From Mesobacillus selenatarsenatis SF-1 (GTDB taxonomy: Bacteria; Bacillota; Bacilli; Bacillales; Cytobacillaceae): a DNA stretch of 64,000 nucleotides. Every line of letters begins with the position of its first letter. The first letter of the stretch is position 1. Below the pieces are notes generated by a model. That model saw only the letters and a program-made list of their open reading frames with translations, was not told the DNA's origin and searched no databases. The translations under genes were made by a program, and so were the position numbers. This document shows positions 1 to 8,562 of this stretch, piece by piece. The stretch is from assembly GCF_000813125.1 (NCBI RefSeq), contig NZ_BASE01000071.1, positions 78,643 through 142,642 of the forward strand, read 5' to 3'.

Positions 1-688
1 CGACGACTCCTTCAAGTACCGGGATGATTGGGGAGGAAAGCTTATTGACCAGCTCCTTTAATTCAGCTGTTTTTTCTTCAACAAGGCCTTCGAGTTTCCT
101 GATTTGTACCGACTCCTTCTTTCGTGCCAGCTGGTGGATATTATCGGAAATTGTTACATCAGAAGGGAAGTACTCAATCACACTGTGTTCATGCCCTTCC
201 AACTGATGCTGCTTAATTTTATACCAAATATTTGTCCCGAACAGTCCCGAAAAAACTCCAGCGTAATGCGCGGGCAGGAAACTTCCTCCCTTTGTCTTCC
301 CCTGGGCAACATTTACTTTATGCTCCCAGCTGTCTTTCATAAATGCGGTAAATGTTTTCGTTTCAAAGTCCAGATCCTTTATAATCGTCAACCCCCAGCC
401 GGCGGTTGCATATGTATTTGTAATCATGTCAGCAGCTTCAGATACGTTGACTTCTTTCATTTTCTCAAAATATTGTCCGACTACGAGTCCCTGGCGAAAT
501 CCAGTCGATTCAAATACAAGGTTTGAAGCCTCTTCTCCTGAAATCTCTTCAATCGTATCGAAAAACGTCTTCATTGCCGAAGAGATCCAAAAAAGCACTG
601 CATCCTGTCCCTCGAACGTGAACTTTCCGGATTTTACATCCCAGCCGAAATCATAACCTGCAATATCGTAATTGTACTCATACCCCAT
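1..688 (-). CDS. V4R-like sensor domain fused to STAS domain protein (partial)
   Basis: Truncated by the left edge; about 229 codons are visible. The ATG at 688 follows an AAGGAG site ten bases upstream. Residues 1 to about 170 resemble a V4R/heme-NO-binding-like ligand domain: near residue 140 there is a histidine-rich AG(V)FSGLFG stretch and a glutamine/glutamate-rich follow-on typical of V4R C-termini. A charged, probably coiled-coil linker (ARKKESVQIRKLEGL) follows, then the opening of a STAS domain (SSPIIPVLEGVV), as in RsbR-type stressosome proteins. Inferred role: sensory component feeding a STAS/sigma-B-type signalling module. The C-terminal phosphorylatable residues lie outside the window, so this cannot be confirmed. 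Confidence 0.72.
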   Translation of the reverse strand, partial: MGYEYNYDIAGYDFGWDVKSGKFTFEGQDAVLFWISSAMKTFFDTIEEISGEEASNLVFESTGFRQGLVVGQYFEKMKEVNVSEAADMITNTYATAGWGLTIIKDLDFETKTFTAFMKDSWEHKVNVAQGKTKGGSFLPAHYAGVFSGLFGTNIWYKIKQHQLEGHEHSVIEYFPSDVTISDNIHQLARKKESVQIRKLEGLVEEKTAELKELVNKLSSPIIPVLEGVV

Positions 689-1012
689 TAATAATTAGCT
701 CCTTTTTTATCTATATAAATCGTTAAGCTCCCTATTTATAATAATGATTAGTTTTGCCAAAAAATCTTTAAGGAAACCCCAATGTTTTACCACTTATTGA
801 TACTCCTCAAACCTAAACCCCTAAAAAAACATAGAAGGTAAAAACTCCACACCACCACTAGACTATTGTGATTACCAGCCTCAGTATGTTAAATCGTGGT
901 TAAGAGGCACATCAATAATGGATGAGTTTTGGTAAGCCAATCCCGATGGATCTTCGTCCAAAAAACGGATGGTTAATATGAAGGGATTTATATTTTACAC
1001 GGAAAATAAATA
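689..1012. other. Intergenic region, no gene seen
   Basis: This AT-rich gap lies between the partial V4R-STAS gene and the glutaredoxin terminator. On the minus strand TATAAA-like and TTGGCA-like hexamers occur near 735-765, but their spacing (about 14) is poor, so I do not call a promoter. No credible short ORF or RNA gene was recognised. Confidence 0.5.
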
Positions 1013-1013
1013 A

Positions 1014-1036
1014 GGATTCCAGCATTACTGGAATCC
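1014..1036 (-). terminator. Rho-independent terminator of the glutaredoxin gene
   Basis: A perfect 9-bp stem (GGATTCCAG / CTGGAATCC) with a 5-base loop lies seven bases past the stop codon. On the minus strand it is followed by TTATTTATTTT. Confidence 0.85.
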
Positions 1037-1043
1037 TCTGGAA

Positions 1044-1274
1044 CTATTTTAAGAATGACATAACTGAATTAGGATCGAAGCCTAATACCCAGTTTCCGTT
1101 TACGTTTGACTGAGGCACACCCATTTGGCCAGTTGCATTGACCAGCCTTTGTGCGGCGATTGGATCTTGCTGTACATTCACTTCTTTATATGCGATCCCT
1201 TTATCGTCGAGGAAGTTCTTCAGCATGGTGCAGTAAGGACAAGTATTTGTAGTGTAAACTGTAATATCGTTCAT
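1044..1274 (-). CDS. Glutaredoxin family protein (NrdH/Grx-like)
   Basis: This 76-residue protein is a complete single thioredoxin-fold domain. It opens with a beta strand (DITVYTT) followed by the redox motif CPYC at residues 12-15; a later GVPQ gives the conserved cis-proline region, and VLGFDPNSV forms the last helix. It is expected to act as a cytoplasmic thiol-disulfide or bacillithiol/glutathione-type reductant. The ATG at 1274 has GGGGG upstream. It stands alone between its own promoter/operator and terminator. A CsoR/CstR-type operator overlapping the promoter -10 suggests induction by copper or reactive sulfur species rather than coupling to ribonucleotide reductase. The exact thiol partner is not deducible. 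Confidence 0.9.
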   Translation of the reverse strand: MNDITVYTTNTCPYCTMLKNFLDDKGIAYKEVNVQQDPIAAQRLVNATGQMGVPQSNVNGNWVLGFDPNSVMSFLK

Positions 1275-1299
1275 TCTAAATTCCCCCAGTAGCTAATTT

Positions 1300-1319
1300 G
1301 TATACCCTTATGGGTATAC
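1300..1319. promoter_or_regulatory. CsoR/CstR-family-type operator upstream of glutaredoxin
   Basis: The perfect inverted repeat GTATACCC-TTAT-GGGTATAC overlaps the -10 hexamer and runs into the leader. This arrangement of C-tract/G-tract around a 4-base centre is the type bound by CsoR/CstR/FrmR-family repressors. The cognate regulator gene is not in the window. Confidence 0.65.
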
Positions 1320-1344
1320 TATCAAAATCAAAAAATAATGTCAA
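1316..1344 (-). promoter_or_regulatory. Sigma-A promoter of the glutaredoxin gene
   Basis: A consensus -35 TTGACA (1339-1344) is separated by 17 bases from -10 TAGTAT (1316-1321). The -35 sits inside the terminator hairpin of spoVK, and the -10 overlaps the palindromic operator. Confidence 0.85.
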
Positions 1345-1360
1345 CAAAGCTGCTGACATT
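1337..1360 (-). terminator. spoVK terminator, overlapping the glutaredoxin promoter
   Basis: The stem AATGTCA/TGACATT (7 bp, 10-base loop) begins at the spoVK stop codon and is followed on the minus strand by ATTTTTTG. Its 3' arm contains the downstream -35 hexamer. Confidence 0.55.
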
Positions 1361-2315
1361 ATTTCCCCTTATCATCTGAAAAAACGAGGTCATTGCTGCG
1401 GAGAGTCATAAGTTCATGTCGGTCGTATTGATTTTGCATTAACAGCCGCATTGCCTGTGCCCGGATGGATTTCTCAATCACGTTACGGACATAGCGCCCA
1501 TTCGAAAATGCTGCGGCACCAAGTGTTGATTTAACATTCACAAGGTGCTCCCGCAACTTCCGTTCAGCCTCGTGGCTCAGACTATATTCTCTCTCCTTCA
1601 GCATTCGCTGGCCGATTTCCATAAGCTGGTCTATTGAATAATCGGGAAAATCAATGACGAGCGGAAACCTTGAATGAAGCCCTGGGTTCAGAGTCAGGAA
1701 AAATTCCATTTCTCTCGAATACCCCGCAAGGATCAAAATAAACTCATGCTGTTTATCCTCCATATGTTTAACCAGGGTATCAATCGCTTCCTTGCCGAAA
1801 TCCTTTTCTCCACCACGGCCTAGGGAATAGGCTTCATCAATAAACAAGATGCCCCCCATTGCCTTTTTTATCAGATCTCGCGTTTTTTGCGCGGTATGCC
1901 CGATATATTCACCAACAAGGTCAGCTCTCTCCGCTTCGATTAAATGTCCCTTCGAAAGGACATTCATTTTGAGGAAGAGCTTCCCGATAATCCTGGCGAC
2001 CGTTGTCTTCCCCGTTCCCGGATTGCCCTTGAACATCATATGCAAAGCCTGTTTTCCAGCCTTTAGCCCCATTTCTTCCCTTTTCTTATTCACATAGATC
2101 CAGGCATAAATCTCTTTGATCATCCTTTTCATTTCTTCCATGCCCACAAGCGCGCCGAGCTCTTCCTCAATTTCTTTTAAAGCTGCGTGCTCCTGCGGGA
2201 TTGACTTTGGAACCAGCTGCGACTCAGGCAATTCCTTTGTCAACGTCTTCCTCTGCTGTGCGTTCAAAACAATGCTGATTTGACCGTTGTTTTTCTTTCG
2301 TAGGTGTTGGTCCAA
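1359..2315 (-). CDS. spoVK: Stage V sporulation protein K, AAA+ ATPase
   Basis: This AAA+ ATPase of the CbbX/SpoVK group is required in B. subtilis for spore maturation in the mother cell. The Walker A GNPGTGKT is near residue 100 and the Walker B GILFIDEAYSL follows at about 165. Sensor/arginine regions (LNPGLHSRFP; FSNGRYVRNVIEKSIRAQA) complete a single AAA module. Length (318) matches the family (about 322). I choose the TTG at 2315 because AGAGGTGA lies six bases upstream; a GTG nine bases earlier falls inside that ribosome site. A weak sigma-E-like pair (GAATATC at 2367-2373, CGTATACT at 2341-2348) precedes it, with spacing too long to trust. Its hfq/miaA neighbourhood agrees with Bacillus gene order. 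Confidence 0.95.
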   Translation of the reverse strand: MDQHLRKKNNGQISIVLNAQQRKTLTKELPESQLVPKSIPQEHAALKEIEEELGALVGMEEMKRMIKEIYAWIYVNKKREEMGLKAGKQALHMMFKGNPGTGKTTVARIIGKLFLKMNVLSKGHLIEAERADLVGEYIGHTAQKTRDLIKKAMGGILFIDEAYSLGRGGEKDFGKEAIDTLVKHMEDKQHEFILILAGYSREMEFFLTLNPGLHSRFPLVIDFPDYSIDQLMEIGQRMLKEREYSLSHEAERKLREHLVNVKSTLGAAAFSNGRYVRNVIEKSIRAQAMRLLMQNQYDRHELMTLRSNDLVFSDDKGK

Positions 2316-2939
2316 GGATTTCACCTCTCATTCTGGAAACAGTATACGCATCCTTGCTGTATTTGTGATATTCGCCTATAACACCATGCATGTTAAACAC
2401 GAAGGACTTAAAGTTAAACAGGAATCCTCCCCGCAAAATTAAGACTCGCTAAAGTACGACAAACTACAGCAGCATTTATTTACTTTTGTCACAATATGCG
2501 CTTTCCCAAGAAATAAACTTCTATATTTATATGTATTCAAGGAAGTGGAAATTCATTTTTAAATTAAGGCTCTTTTCTCAAACTTTGTTGCTATTGACTA
2601 CAAAATAGGATTGAATGACCTTGTTTCTTCAGAAAAATTAAAGCTTGTTATGAGAAAAGAGCCGGCACACTTAATACCGAACTACCAAAATGGTTTTTTA
2701 TCACGTTAATATCGGTCTTAGGATTTTAACAACAATCGCTGCGAAAACAGCCTAAAATAAACAATTATCGCTTAAAAGTAAAAGAACAATGGTTTGAAAT
2801 TGTCCCCTTATCATGTTGGTATTACTTCTTAAGGGTGCATTTAACTTCGAAACAGACCCTTCTGCGGTTGGTTTTACACTCATAAAGGTAAATTCCCATT
2901 CCAACAATATGCTCCTAGAAAAATATTTATAAAAAGAAA
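2316..2939. other. Long intergenic region between hfq and spoVK
   Basis: About 620 bases without a convincing gene. It holds the spoVK leader (2316-2450) and a 96-bp inverted-repeat element (2568-2663). The rest is AT-rich sequence in which an open frame at 2752-2970 lacks family features and runs into the hfq terminator. Confidence 0.5.
2568..2663. repeat. MITE-like inverted-repeat element, copy 1
   Basis: The perfect 13-bp terminal inverted repeats GGCTCTTTTCTCA / TGAGAAAAGAGCC bound a 96-bp AT-rich segment. The outer sequence (GGCTCTTTTC followed by GTTG) recurs at 61565-61728 and in a shorter form near 33772. No ORF is inside. Confidence 0.6.
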
Positions 2940-2960
2940 AAACCCGCACTAGGCGGGTTT
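2940..2960 (-). terminator. hfq terminator
   Basis: The 8-bp stem AAACCCGC/GCGGGTTT with a 5-base loop is followed on the minus strand by TTTTCTTTTT. Confidence 0.9.
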
Positions 2961-2977
2961 CCTTCGTCATTATTTAA

Positions 2978-3208
2978 TTAAGCTTGCCCCTCGAAATCGA
3001 TCTGGACATTCTTTTGCGGTGCGAATGTTGAGATCGCATGCTTGTAGACAAGCTGCTGTTTTCCTTCAGATTCGAAAAGCACGGTAAAGTTATCAAAACC
3101 TTTAATCTGGCCTCTCAATTGAAATCCGTTCAATAAGAAGACGGTCACATTGATATTGTCTTTGCGTAGCTGGTTTAAATACTGGTCCTGAATGTTCACT
3201 TGTTTCAT
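2978..3208 (-). CDS. hfq: RNA chaperone Hfq
   Basis: The 76-residue Sm-like protein forms a hexameric ring that binds U-rich and A-rich RNA. Sm1 ([26 protein letters not shown]) and Sm2 ([12 protein letters not shown]) motifs are both present, including the YKHAI signature of the proximal face. The C-terminal tail is short, as in Firmicutes. The ATG follows GGAGGAT. The gene lies 29 bases downstream of miaA, so cotranscription is likely, and it ends at a strong terminator. Confidence 0.97.
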   Translation of the reverse strand: MKQVNIQDQYLNQLRKDNINVTVFLLNGFQLRGQIKGFDNFTVLFESEGKQQLVYKHAISTFAPQKNVQIDFEGQA

Positions 3209-3237
3209 GGGCGGATCCTCCTCTTTTATCTCTATTA

Positions 3238-4191
3238 TTATGTATTCGCTTTTATCTCGAGCTTTCCTTCAATGAACTTGGAAATTTCGGCGAATTTTTT
3301 TTCAGCGTCTTTAGACTCTGACATATCAAACCATTCCACATTCATCTTGTTTCGAAACCATGTTAGCTGCCTTTTTGCATATCGGCGGGAATTTTGCTTT
3401 AAATTCTCGATTGCTTGCTCCAGAGAAATCTTGCCATCAAAGTAGTCGTAAAGCTCTTTGTATCCAATTGCCTGGATGGACTGGCAGTCTTTTAAGCCCT
3501 TTTCGTAAAAGTACTTAACCTCATCAAGGAGTCCCTGCTCCATCATTAGCTCGACACGGAAATTGATCCGGGTGTATAGCATCTCTCTATCCATTGTCAG
3601 GCCGATTAGTGCTGTATCATACAAAAGTTCGGGTGATTGGTTCTCCTGCAGTTCTCCCGCAGTTTTGCCCGTGCAGTGAATGATTTCCAGCGCCCTGATG
3701 ACACGCCGAACATTGTTAGGGTGAATTCTTGAAGCACTTTCGGGATCAACCTCTTTTAATTTTCCATGTACAAATTCCTGGCCTTTTGTCTCTGCTTCTT
3801 CCTCCAGGCTGCATCTGAAGACTGGGTCAGAAGGAGCTTCAGTGAAATGATAATCAAAAATCACCGACTGGATGTATAATCCTGTACCGCCAACAATCAT
3901 CGGCATCTTCCCACGGGAGCTTATTTCATTTATTTTCTTGCGTACAAGTCCCTGGAATTCTGCGGTTGAAAAGCTTTCATCAGGCTCTTTGATATCAATT
4001 AAATGGTGGGGGACTCCCTCCATCTCTTCCTGGGTGATTTTTGCGGTTCCAATATCCATCCCTTTGTAAATTTGCATCGAGTCACCACTGATGATTTCAC
4101 CATTGAATTTTTTCGCAAGTTCAATGCTCAGCTTCGTTTTGCCAACTGCAGTCGGCCCAATTAACACAATCAATTTCTGTTTTTGTTCCAA
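3238..4191 (-). CDS. miaA: tRNA dimethylallyltransferase MiaA
   Basis: The enzyme transfers dimethylallyl from DMAPP to A37 of tRNAs reading UNN codons; MiaB, also in this window, then adds methylthio. The P-loop GPTAVGKT is at residues 12-19, followed by [16 protein letters not shown] (substrate aspartate) and the later GGTGLY and ANNVRR-type loops. The C-terminal [13 protein letters not shown] is the tRNA-binding signature. At 317 residues it has the usual length. The start is TTG at 4191; the ribosome site is weak, and B. subtilis homologs begin at the same place relative to the P-loop. Confidence 0.97.
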   Translation of the reverse strand: MEQKQKLIVLIGPTAVGKTKLSIELAKKFNGEIISGDSMQIYKGMDIGTAKITQEEMEGVPHHLIDIKEPDESFSTAEFQGLVRKKINEISSRGKMPMIVGGTGLYIQSVIFDYHFTEAPSDPVFRCSLEEEAETKGQEFVHGKLKEVDPESASRIHPNNVRRVIRALEIIHCTGKTAGELQENQSPELLYDTALIGLTMDREMLYTRINFRVELMMEQGLLDEVKYFYEKGLKDCQSIQAIGYKELYDYFDGKISLEQAIENLKQNSRRYAKRQLTWFRNKMNVEWFDMSESKDAEKKFAEISKFIEGKLEIKANT

Positions 4192-4469
4192 AAAATTTCA
4201 CACTGCCTTTTCATAGAGCGTGTCAGCAATTTTGCATCTGACATCATTAATTTATTTTACCATTAAATAGAAAGCAGTTGAACATCTATGCATTATACCC
4301 GAATTTTGCAGGTATTATTCTCTTATATCATCTTTTGAAAAAATTTTCCTTAACTTTTACAGTTAGATAACGATTCAGTAACAAACGCACTTTCACCCCC
4401 ACATTCATGATAGTTTAATAGAAGTCTATGAGTGGTTTAATAATTTATATAGAACTGGGTGAAAACAAA
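4192..4469. other. Divergent miaA/mreBH intergenic region
   Basis: The region carries the leaders of two divergent genes. A CACCCCC tract at about 4395-4400 resembles a sigma-I -35 (ACCCCC). B. subtilis mreBH is sigma-I dependent, but I find no CGAA-type -10 at the expected distance, so no promoter is called. Confidence 0.35.
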
Positions 4470-5477
4470 ATGTTATCAACTACAGAAATAGGAATTGATT
4501 TAGGAACAGCTAACACTCTTGTATATAGTAAAAATAAAGGAGTCGCTTTGAACGAGCCTTCCGTCGTGGCGATTGATACTGAGACAAAAAATGTCCTTGC
4601 TGTCGGCAAGGAAGCGAAGGAAATGATCGGGAAGACACCTGGAAAAATCGTGGCCATCCGCCCGTTGAAAGATGGAGTCATTGCTGATTTTGATGTGACA
4701 ACAGAAATGCTGAAACAAATCATGAAAAAAGCATCCAAGAAGGGCGGTTTCTCACTCCGCAAGCCGGACGTCGTCGTCTGCACACCTTCTGGTTCAACAA
4801 GTGTTGAACGCCGTGCGATCCAGGATGCGGTAAGGAATGCAGGCGCAAAGAAGGTACATCTTATCGAGGAACCAGTTGCTGCAGCAATTGGCGCAGGATT
4901 GCCTGTTGATGAGCCTGTAGCAAACGTTGTCGTTGATATTGGCGGCGGCACAACTGAAGTCGCAATCATCTCATACGGCGGTGTCGTTGCTTGTCATTCT
5001 ATCCGCATCGCTGGTGACAGATTGGACGAAGACATCGTCCAATACGTACGTAAAGAATACAATGTACTGATTGGTGAAAGAACGGCTGAAAGAATCAAAA
5101 TGGAGATTGGGTACGCGCTTGTTGACCATGAAATGATGGAAATGGACATTCGCGGACGCGACCTTGTAACCGGCCTGCCAAAGACCGTTACCCTCAATTC
5201 ATATGAAATCAGAGACACTCTCAAAGAATCCCTGCTTCATATCATGGAGGCTATCCGCGCTACTCTTGAAGATTGTCCTGCCGAACTAAGCGGTGATATT
5301 GTTGACCGCGGTGTGATCCTTTCCGGTGGCGGCGCGTTGCTGAACGGAATTCAGGATTGGCTCGGCAGTGAGATGGTTGTTCCTGTACACATCGCACCAA
5401 ACCCGCTGGAATCCGTCGCAATAGGGACCGGTAAAGCGTTGCAGTATATCCATAAGCTTCAGCCAGCTGTGAGGTAA
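4470..5477 (+). CDS. mreBH: MreB-like actin homolog MreBH
   Basis: This bacterial actin directs lateral-wall synthesis and, in B. subtilis, the LytE autolysin. The phosphate-1 loop [17 protein letters not shown] and phosphate-2 [14 protein letters not shown], plus [11 protein letters not shown] (adenosine loop), are intact. I start at ATG 4470 rather than in-frame starts 14 codons upstream because GGTGA lies just before it and the resulting 335 residues equal the B. subtilis protein. It is the only long plus-strand gene in this half of the window. Motif [14 protein letters not shown] and sequence throughout favour MreBH over Mbl or MreB. Confidence 0.94.
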   Translation: MLSTTEIGIDLGTANTLVYSKNKGVALNEPSVVAIDTETKNVLAVGKEAKEMIGKTPGKIVAIRPLKDGVIADFDVTTEMLKQIMKKASKKGGFSLRKPDVVVCTPSGSTSVERRAIQDAVRNAGAKKVHLIEEPVAAAIGAGLPVDEPVANVVVDIGGGTTEVAIISYGGVVACHSIRIAGDRLDEDIVQYVRKEYNVLIGERTAERIKMEIGYALVDHEMMEMDIRGRDLVTGLPKTVTLNSYEIRDTLKESLLHIMEAIRATLEDCPAELSGDIVDRGVILSGGGALLNGIQDWLGSEMVVPVHIAPNPLESVAIGTGKALQYIHKLQPAVR

Positions 5478-5481
5478 AACC

Positions 5482-5522
5482 AAAAGAAAGATTGCCAGTT
5501 TTTAATTGGCAATCTTTCTTTT
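5482..5522. terminator. Bidirectional terminator after mreBH
   Basis: A 16-bp perfect stem (AAAAGAAAGATTGCCA and complement) with a 9-base loop lies between convergent genes. A-rich and T-rich flanks serve both directions. Confidence 0.88.
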
Positions 5523-5576
5523 TTAGATTCAGAATCTTGGGTACATTCGTGGATAGGATACCTTATCTGTCAAACT

Positions 5577-6023
5577 TCACTCTTTATACTGTTTCCTTAG
5601 CCTATTAAAATACAGGAATACTGGCAAAGGAATCACTATAAAGCCCAGACTCTTGATGATTTGATTAACCGCTCTGTCTTTTTGCCGAGCCTTTTCTTCT
5701 GTAACATACATGTCATAATTACTGCGAAGTTCTTCCTCAGTCATGTCTGTCTCGGAACCATCAATTTTTCCATTTAACGTCATCTGCTTATATTCTGTAA
5801 AACTTTGATAATAACCTGTTGGGCTGACTAGATCCGCTGTCGCCATGAAGATCGAAACCCCGCCGCCAATTACCATCATCAATGTAGCAAACAATACTAG
5901 ATAAGTATATAAATGTCTGACCACTTTCTCTCCCCCTTGCTCTTTATTTTTCACTGCAAAAGCTACTATAAAAATCAGTACAACTACAGGTAGTATGGAA
6001 AATAATAATGAGAATACGAACAA
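5577..6023 (-). CDS. Hypothetical membrane protein, three predicted TM segments
   Basis: I do not recognise the family. With the TTG start at 6023 the protein has 148 residues. It has an N-terminal hydrophobic helix (LFVFSLLFSILPVVVLIFIVAF), a second long hydrophobic segment (about residues 37-66) and a C-terminal one before NRLRKQYKE. Between the last two lies a charged loop with the acidic run TDMTEEELRSNYDMY, like the loops of small Bacillus DUF membrane proteins. TTG 6023 is preferred because AAGGGGG lies seven bases upstream; the upstream ATG at 6080 has no good ribosome site. It is monocistronic and converges on mreBH. Confidence 0.7.
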   Translation of the reverse strand: MFVFSLLFSILPVVVLIFIVAFAVKNKEQGGEKVVRHLYTYLVLFATLMMVIGGGVSIFMATADLVSPTGYYQSFTEYKQMTLNGKIDGSETDMTEEELRSNYDMYVTEEKARQKDRAVNQIIKSLGFIVIPLPVFLYFNRLRKQYKE

Positions 6024-6177
6024 TATATCGCCCCCTTTGAATATTATAAGAGCCAATAACCCATTTAATGAATAGATCATTTGATGTTTAATAAATTTCC
6101 TATTAGTGTAATTTTACACTAAATTTATATGGAATAGAAGAATTTTCATCCAACTGCAGTGAATTTTTTCATTAAAA

Positions 6178-6207
6178 AAACAGTGCCCCCAATTGGGAAC
6201 ACTGTTT
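6178..6207 (-). terminator. mutL terminator
   Basis: The stem AAACAGTG/CACTGTTT with inner CCCAATTGGG is followed on the minus strand by seven T residues. Confidence 0.85.
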
Positions 6208-6248
6208 CTTCTCGTAGAATAAGAGAGTATAAATTTTTACTTCAAGAA

Positions 6249-6367
6249 TTGTCTAGCTCCAGCGCCTAGCCCCTCGAGTCGCTTCCGTCCGCCCATTGAA
6301 GTCAAAAACGACTTCACTGGGCAGCCCTCCAGCGCTTGTCGGGGCTGACCAAGGCGCTTGCGCTTTT
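6249..6367. repeat. Structured dispersed repeat in mutL 3' UTR
   Basis: This GC-richer ~119-bp element starts TTGTCTAGCTCCAGCGCC and ends AAGGCGCTTGCGCTTTT. It contains internal dyads (GAAGTC...GACTTC; AGCGCC...GGCGCT). Both ends recur, inverted, at 49912-50024. From memory this unit is common between genes in many Bacillaceae. It sits between the mutL stop and its terminator, so it should be transcribed and fold. Confidence 0.75.
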
Positions 6368-6371
6368 CTAA

Positions 6372-8303
6372 TTACATTACCCGCTTGAACATTTTCTCCA
6401 TTTCATAAGTGGAATAATGGACGATGATTGGCCGGCCATGCGGGCAGGTGAACGGGTCGGATGAACGCCGCAATTCATCGAGCAATGCCTGAATCTCATC
6501 GTTGCGCAGATGGTGATTAGCCTTGATCGATGCCTTGCAGCTCATCATGATTGCTGCTTCCTCTCTAAGCTTTTTAAGATTGACTTTCTTCATCAACAAG
6601 AGTTGTTCAATCATGTCTTCGATCAGATCTTTCTCCTCTCCGCGAGGGAACCACTGCGGGTGTGATCGAACGATGAAGCTGTTGTAGCCAAATGGCTCAA
6701 GGAAGACTCCTACTTTTTCGAGCTCATGCTGATGTTCATTTATTTTAATGCACTCATCCGCTGAATACTCAAGAGTGATTGGCACGAGCATTTCCTGCAG
6801 CTCAGTCACCACCTCGCCTACCTTGTCCCTGAAGTACTCATATTTGATTCTCTCCTGGGCCGCATGCTGGTCAATTATATATAAACCACGCTCATTCTGA
6901 GCCAGAATATAGGTTCCATGCATCTGCCCAATTGGATAAAGAGGAGGGACTCGTGAAGCCTGCACTTCTGCAAAGGGTTCTTGGGCTGCAGGAGAAGTGT
7001 CTGGCTCGAGGATTTTTTCTTCATCATAAACGAGTTCTTCATCAGCGACAGGCGCAGTGGCCTCGAAGGTCGGGTTTTCTTGAGCTACAAAGGCATTCCT
7101 CCAGTCAGGAGCTCCCTGCTGTGAAAGATTTGGTGGTTCGGCAGCTTTATAGTTCCTGCTTAGCTCAACAGCCTTCTCCTCTACAAATGGCCTGCGTTCA
7201 ATTGTCGATTGCATAATAGAAGGTCTATCTTCTGCTTCCGGCAAATGGTCCAGCTCCATGAAGGTTTGCTCTGACTTCGGTTTTTCCTGTTTCTGAGTGA
7301 CCATTCCAGCCGGAATTAATTCCTTCGTTTTAAAAGCATTCTTTATGACACTTGAGACTAGCTCATTCAACTCCTGCTCCTTGCTCAACCGAACCTCCAT
7401 CTTTGACGGATGAACGTTCACATCAATTAAGAGTGGATCCATTTCAATATTCAAAAGAACAACTGGATACCTGCCGATAGGGAGTAATGTATGGTAGCCT
7501 TCCTGAATTGCTTTTACCAGGGCATAATTTTTGATAAAACGGCCATTAATCATGGTCGAAATATAGTTTCGGGATGCTCTTGTGATTTCTGGCATCGATA
7601 TATAGCCGCTTATTTTATAATCCAATGATTCTCCAGAAATAGGAATCATTGATTTAACCATATTAATACCGTAAATGGCAGCCAGCACCTGTCGGACGTC
7701 TCCGTTTCCCGTCGTCTTTAAAAGCTGGCGGCCATTATGGACAAGTCTGAAAGAGATATCTGGATTTGCCAGCGCAAGGCGGTTTACGACATCAGTAATA
7801 TTGCCAAGTTCGGTATGAATGGTCTTCATGTATTTAAGGCGTGCCGGAGTATTAAAAAACAGGTCTGAAATACTGATATCCGTTCCTTTACGGCTGTCGG
7901 CTTTCTCTATTGACTCGACCTTGCCGCCTTCGATGACCACTTTATTGCCTTCAATTCCAGTCGATGTTTTCATTTCAAGCCTTGAGACGGAGGCGATACT
8001 CGGCAGCGCCTCTCCCCTGAACCCGAGAGTCCTGATCCGGAACAGGTCATTTTCATTCTTGATTTTGCTCGTGGCATGACGCTGGAAGGCGACGAGAACG
8101 TCATCTTCCTCAATCCCGTCTCCATTGTCTGTGATCCTGACCCGGGCAAGACCAGCCTCTTCAAGATCGATTTCAATCACAGTACTATTAGCATCAATCG
8201 CGTTCTCTAGCAATTCTTTAACAACAGAGGCCGGCCGTTCTACTACCTCACCGGCAGCAATCTTATTTGATAAAGCATCATCTAGTTGAATAATCTTCGC
8301 CAT
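6372..8303 (-). CDS. mutL: DNA mismatch repair protein MutL
   Basis: MutL couples MutS mismatch recognition to strand incision. The N-terminal GHKL ATPase shows NAIDAN, DNGDGI and [11 protein letters not shown] long low-complexity linker spans roughly residues 340-450. The C-terminal dimerisation/endonuclease domain has [12 protein letters not shown] near residue 478, the metal motif of nicking MutL proteins, and CPHGRP near 620. The 643 residues are typical. GGAGGTGA precedes the ATG. The gene lies downstream of mutS, separated by a tandem-repeat array, so the two may be cotranscribed through the array. Confidence 0.98.
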   Translation of the reverse strand: MAKIIQLDDALSNKIAAGEVVERPASVVKELLENAIDANSTVIEIDLEEAGLARVRITDNGDGIEEDDVLVAFQRHATSKIKNENDLFRIRTLGFRGEALPSIASVSRLEMKTSTGIEGNKVVIEGGKVESIEKADSRKGTDISISDLFFNTPARLKYMKTIHTELGNITDVVNRLALANPDISFRLVHNGRQLLKTTGNGDVRQVLAAIYGINMVKSMIPISGESLDYKISGYISMPEITRASRNYISTMINGRFIKNYALVKAIQEGYHTLLPIGRYPVVLLNIEMDPLLIDVNVHPSKMEVRLSKEQELNELVSSVIKNAFKTKELIPAGMVTQKQEKPKSEQTFMELDHLPEAEDRPSIMQSTIERRPFVEEKAVELSRNYKAAEPPNLSQQGAPDWRNAFVAQENPTFEATAPVADEELVYDEEKILEPDTSPAAQEPFAEVQASRVPPLYPIGQMHGTYILAQNERGLYIIDQHAAQERIKYEYFRDKVGEVVTELQEMLVPITLEYSADECIKINEHQHELEKVGVFLEPFGYNSFIVRSHPQWFPRGEEKDLIEDMIEQLLLMKKVNLKKLREEAAIMMSCKASIKANHHLRNDEIQALLDELRRSSDPFTCPHGRPIIVHYSTYEMEKMFKRVM

Positions 8304-8350
8304 TCCGTCACCTCCAGCTTTTATTTATTCGCATGTGGGGTTTTGCAATC

Positions 8351-8562
8351 TAATTCTTTCTATGAGCCCTTTTTCTCGATCTTTCTTCACTTCGGGCTTA
8401 TAGAATTTTTCTATAAGACCTTTTTCTCGATTTTCTCACATTTCAGGCTTATAGAATCTTTCTATGGGCCCTTTTTCTCGATCTTCTTTCATTTCGGGTT
8501 TATAGAATTTTTCTATACGCCCTTTTCCCCAGTTCCTGACCCATTTAGGGTTTATAGAATCT
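8351..8562. repeat. Tandem array, ~51-bp period, between mutS and mutL
   Basis: Units begin at 8351, 8401, 8452, 8503 and (partial) 8555, giving spacings of 50, 51, 51 and 52. Each carries TATAGAA..TTTCTATA and CCTTTTTCTCGAT. Adjacent units form hairpins such as GGTCTTATAGAA / TTCTATAAGCCC. Four units plus the start of a fifth fill most of the intergenic gap. The last unit runs into the mutS stop region. Confidence 0.85.

Noticed and set aside
2752..2970. 72-codon minus-strand open frame upstream of spoVK
   Set aside because: It has low-complexity composition, overlaps the hfq terminator and has no ribosome site.
4393..4427. Sigma-I promoter for mreBH
   Set aside because: The ACCCCC tract is present but no CGAA -10 was found at the right distance.
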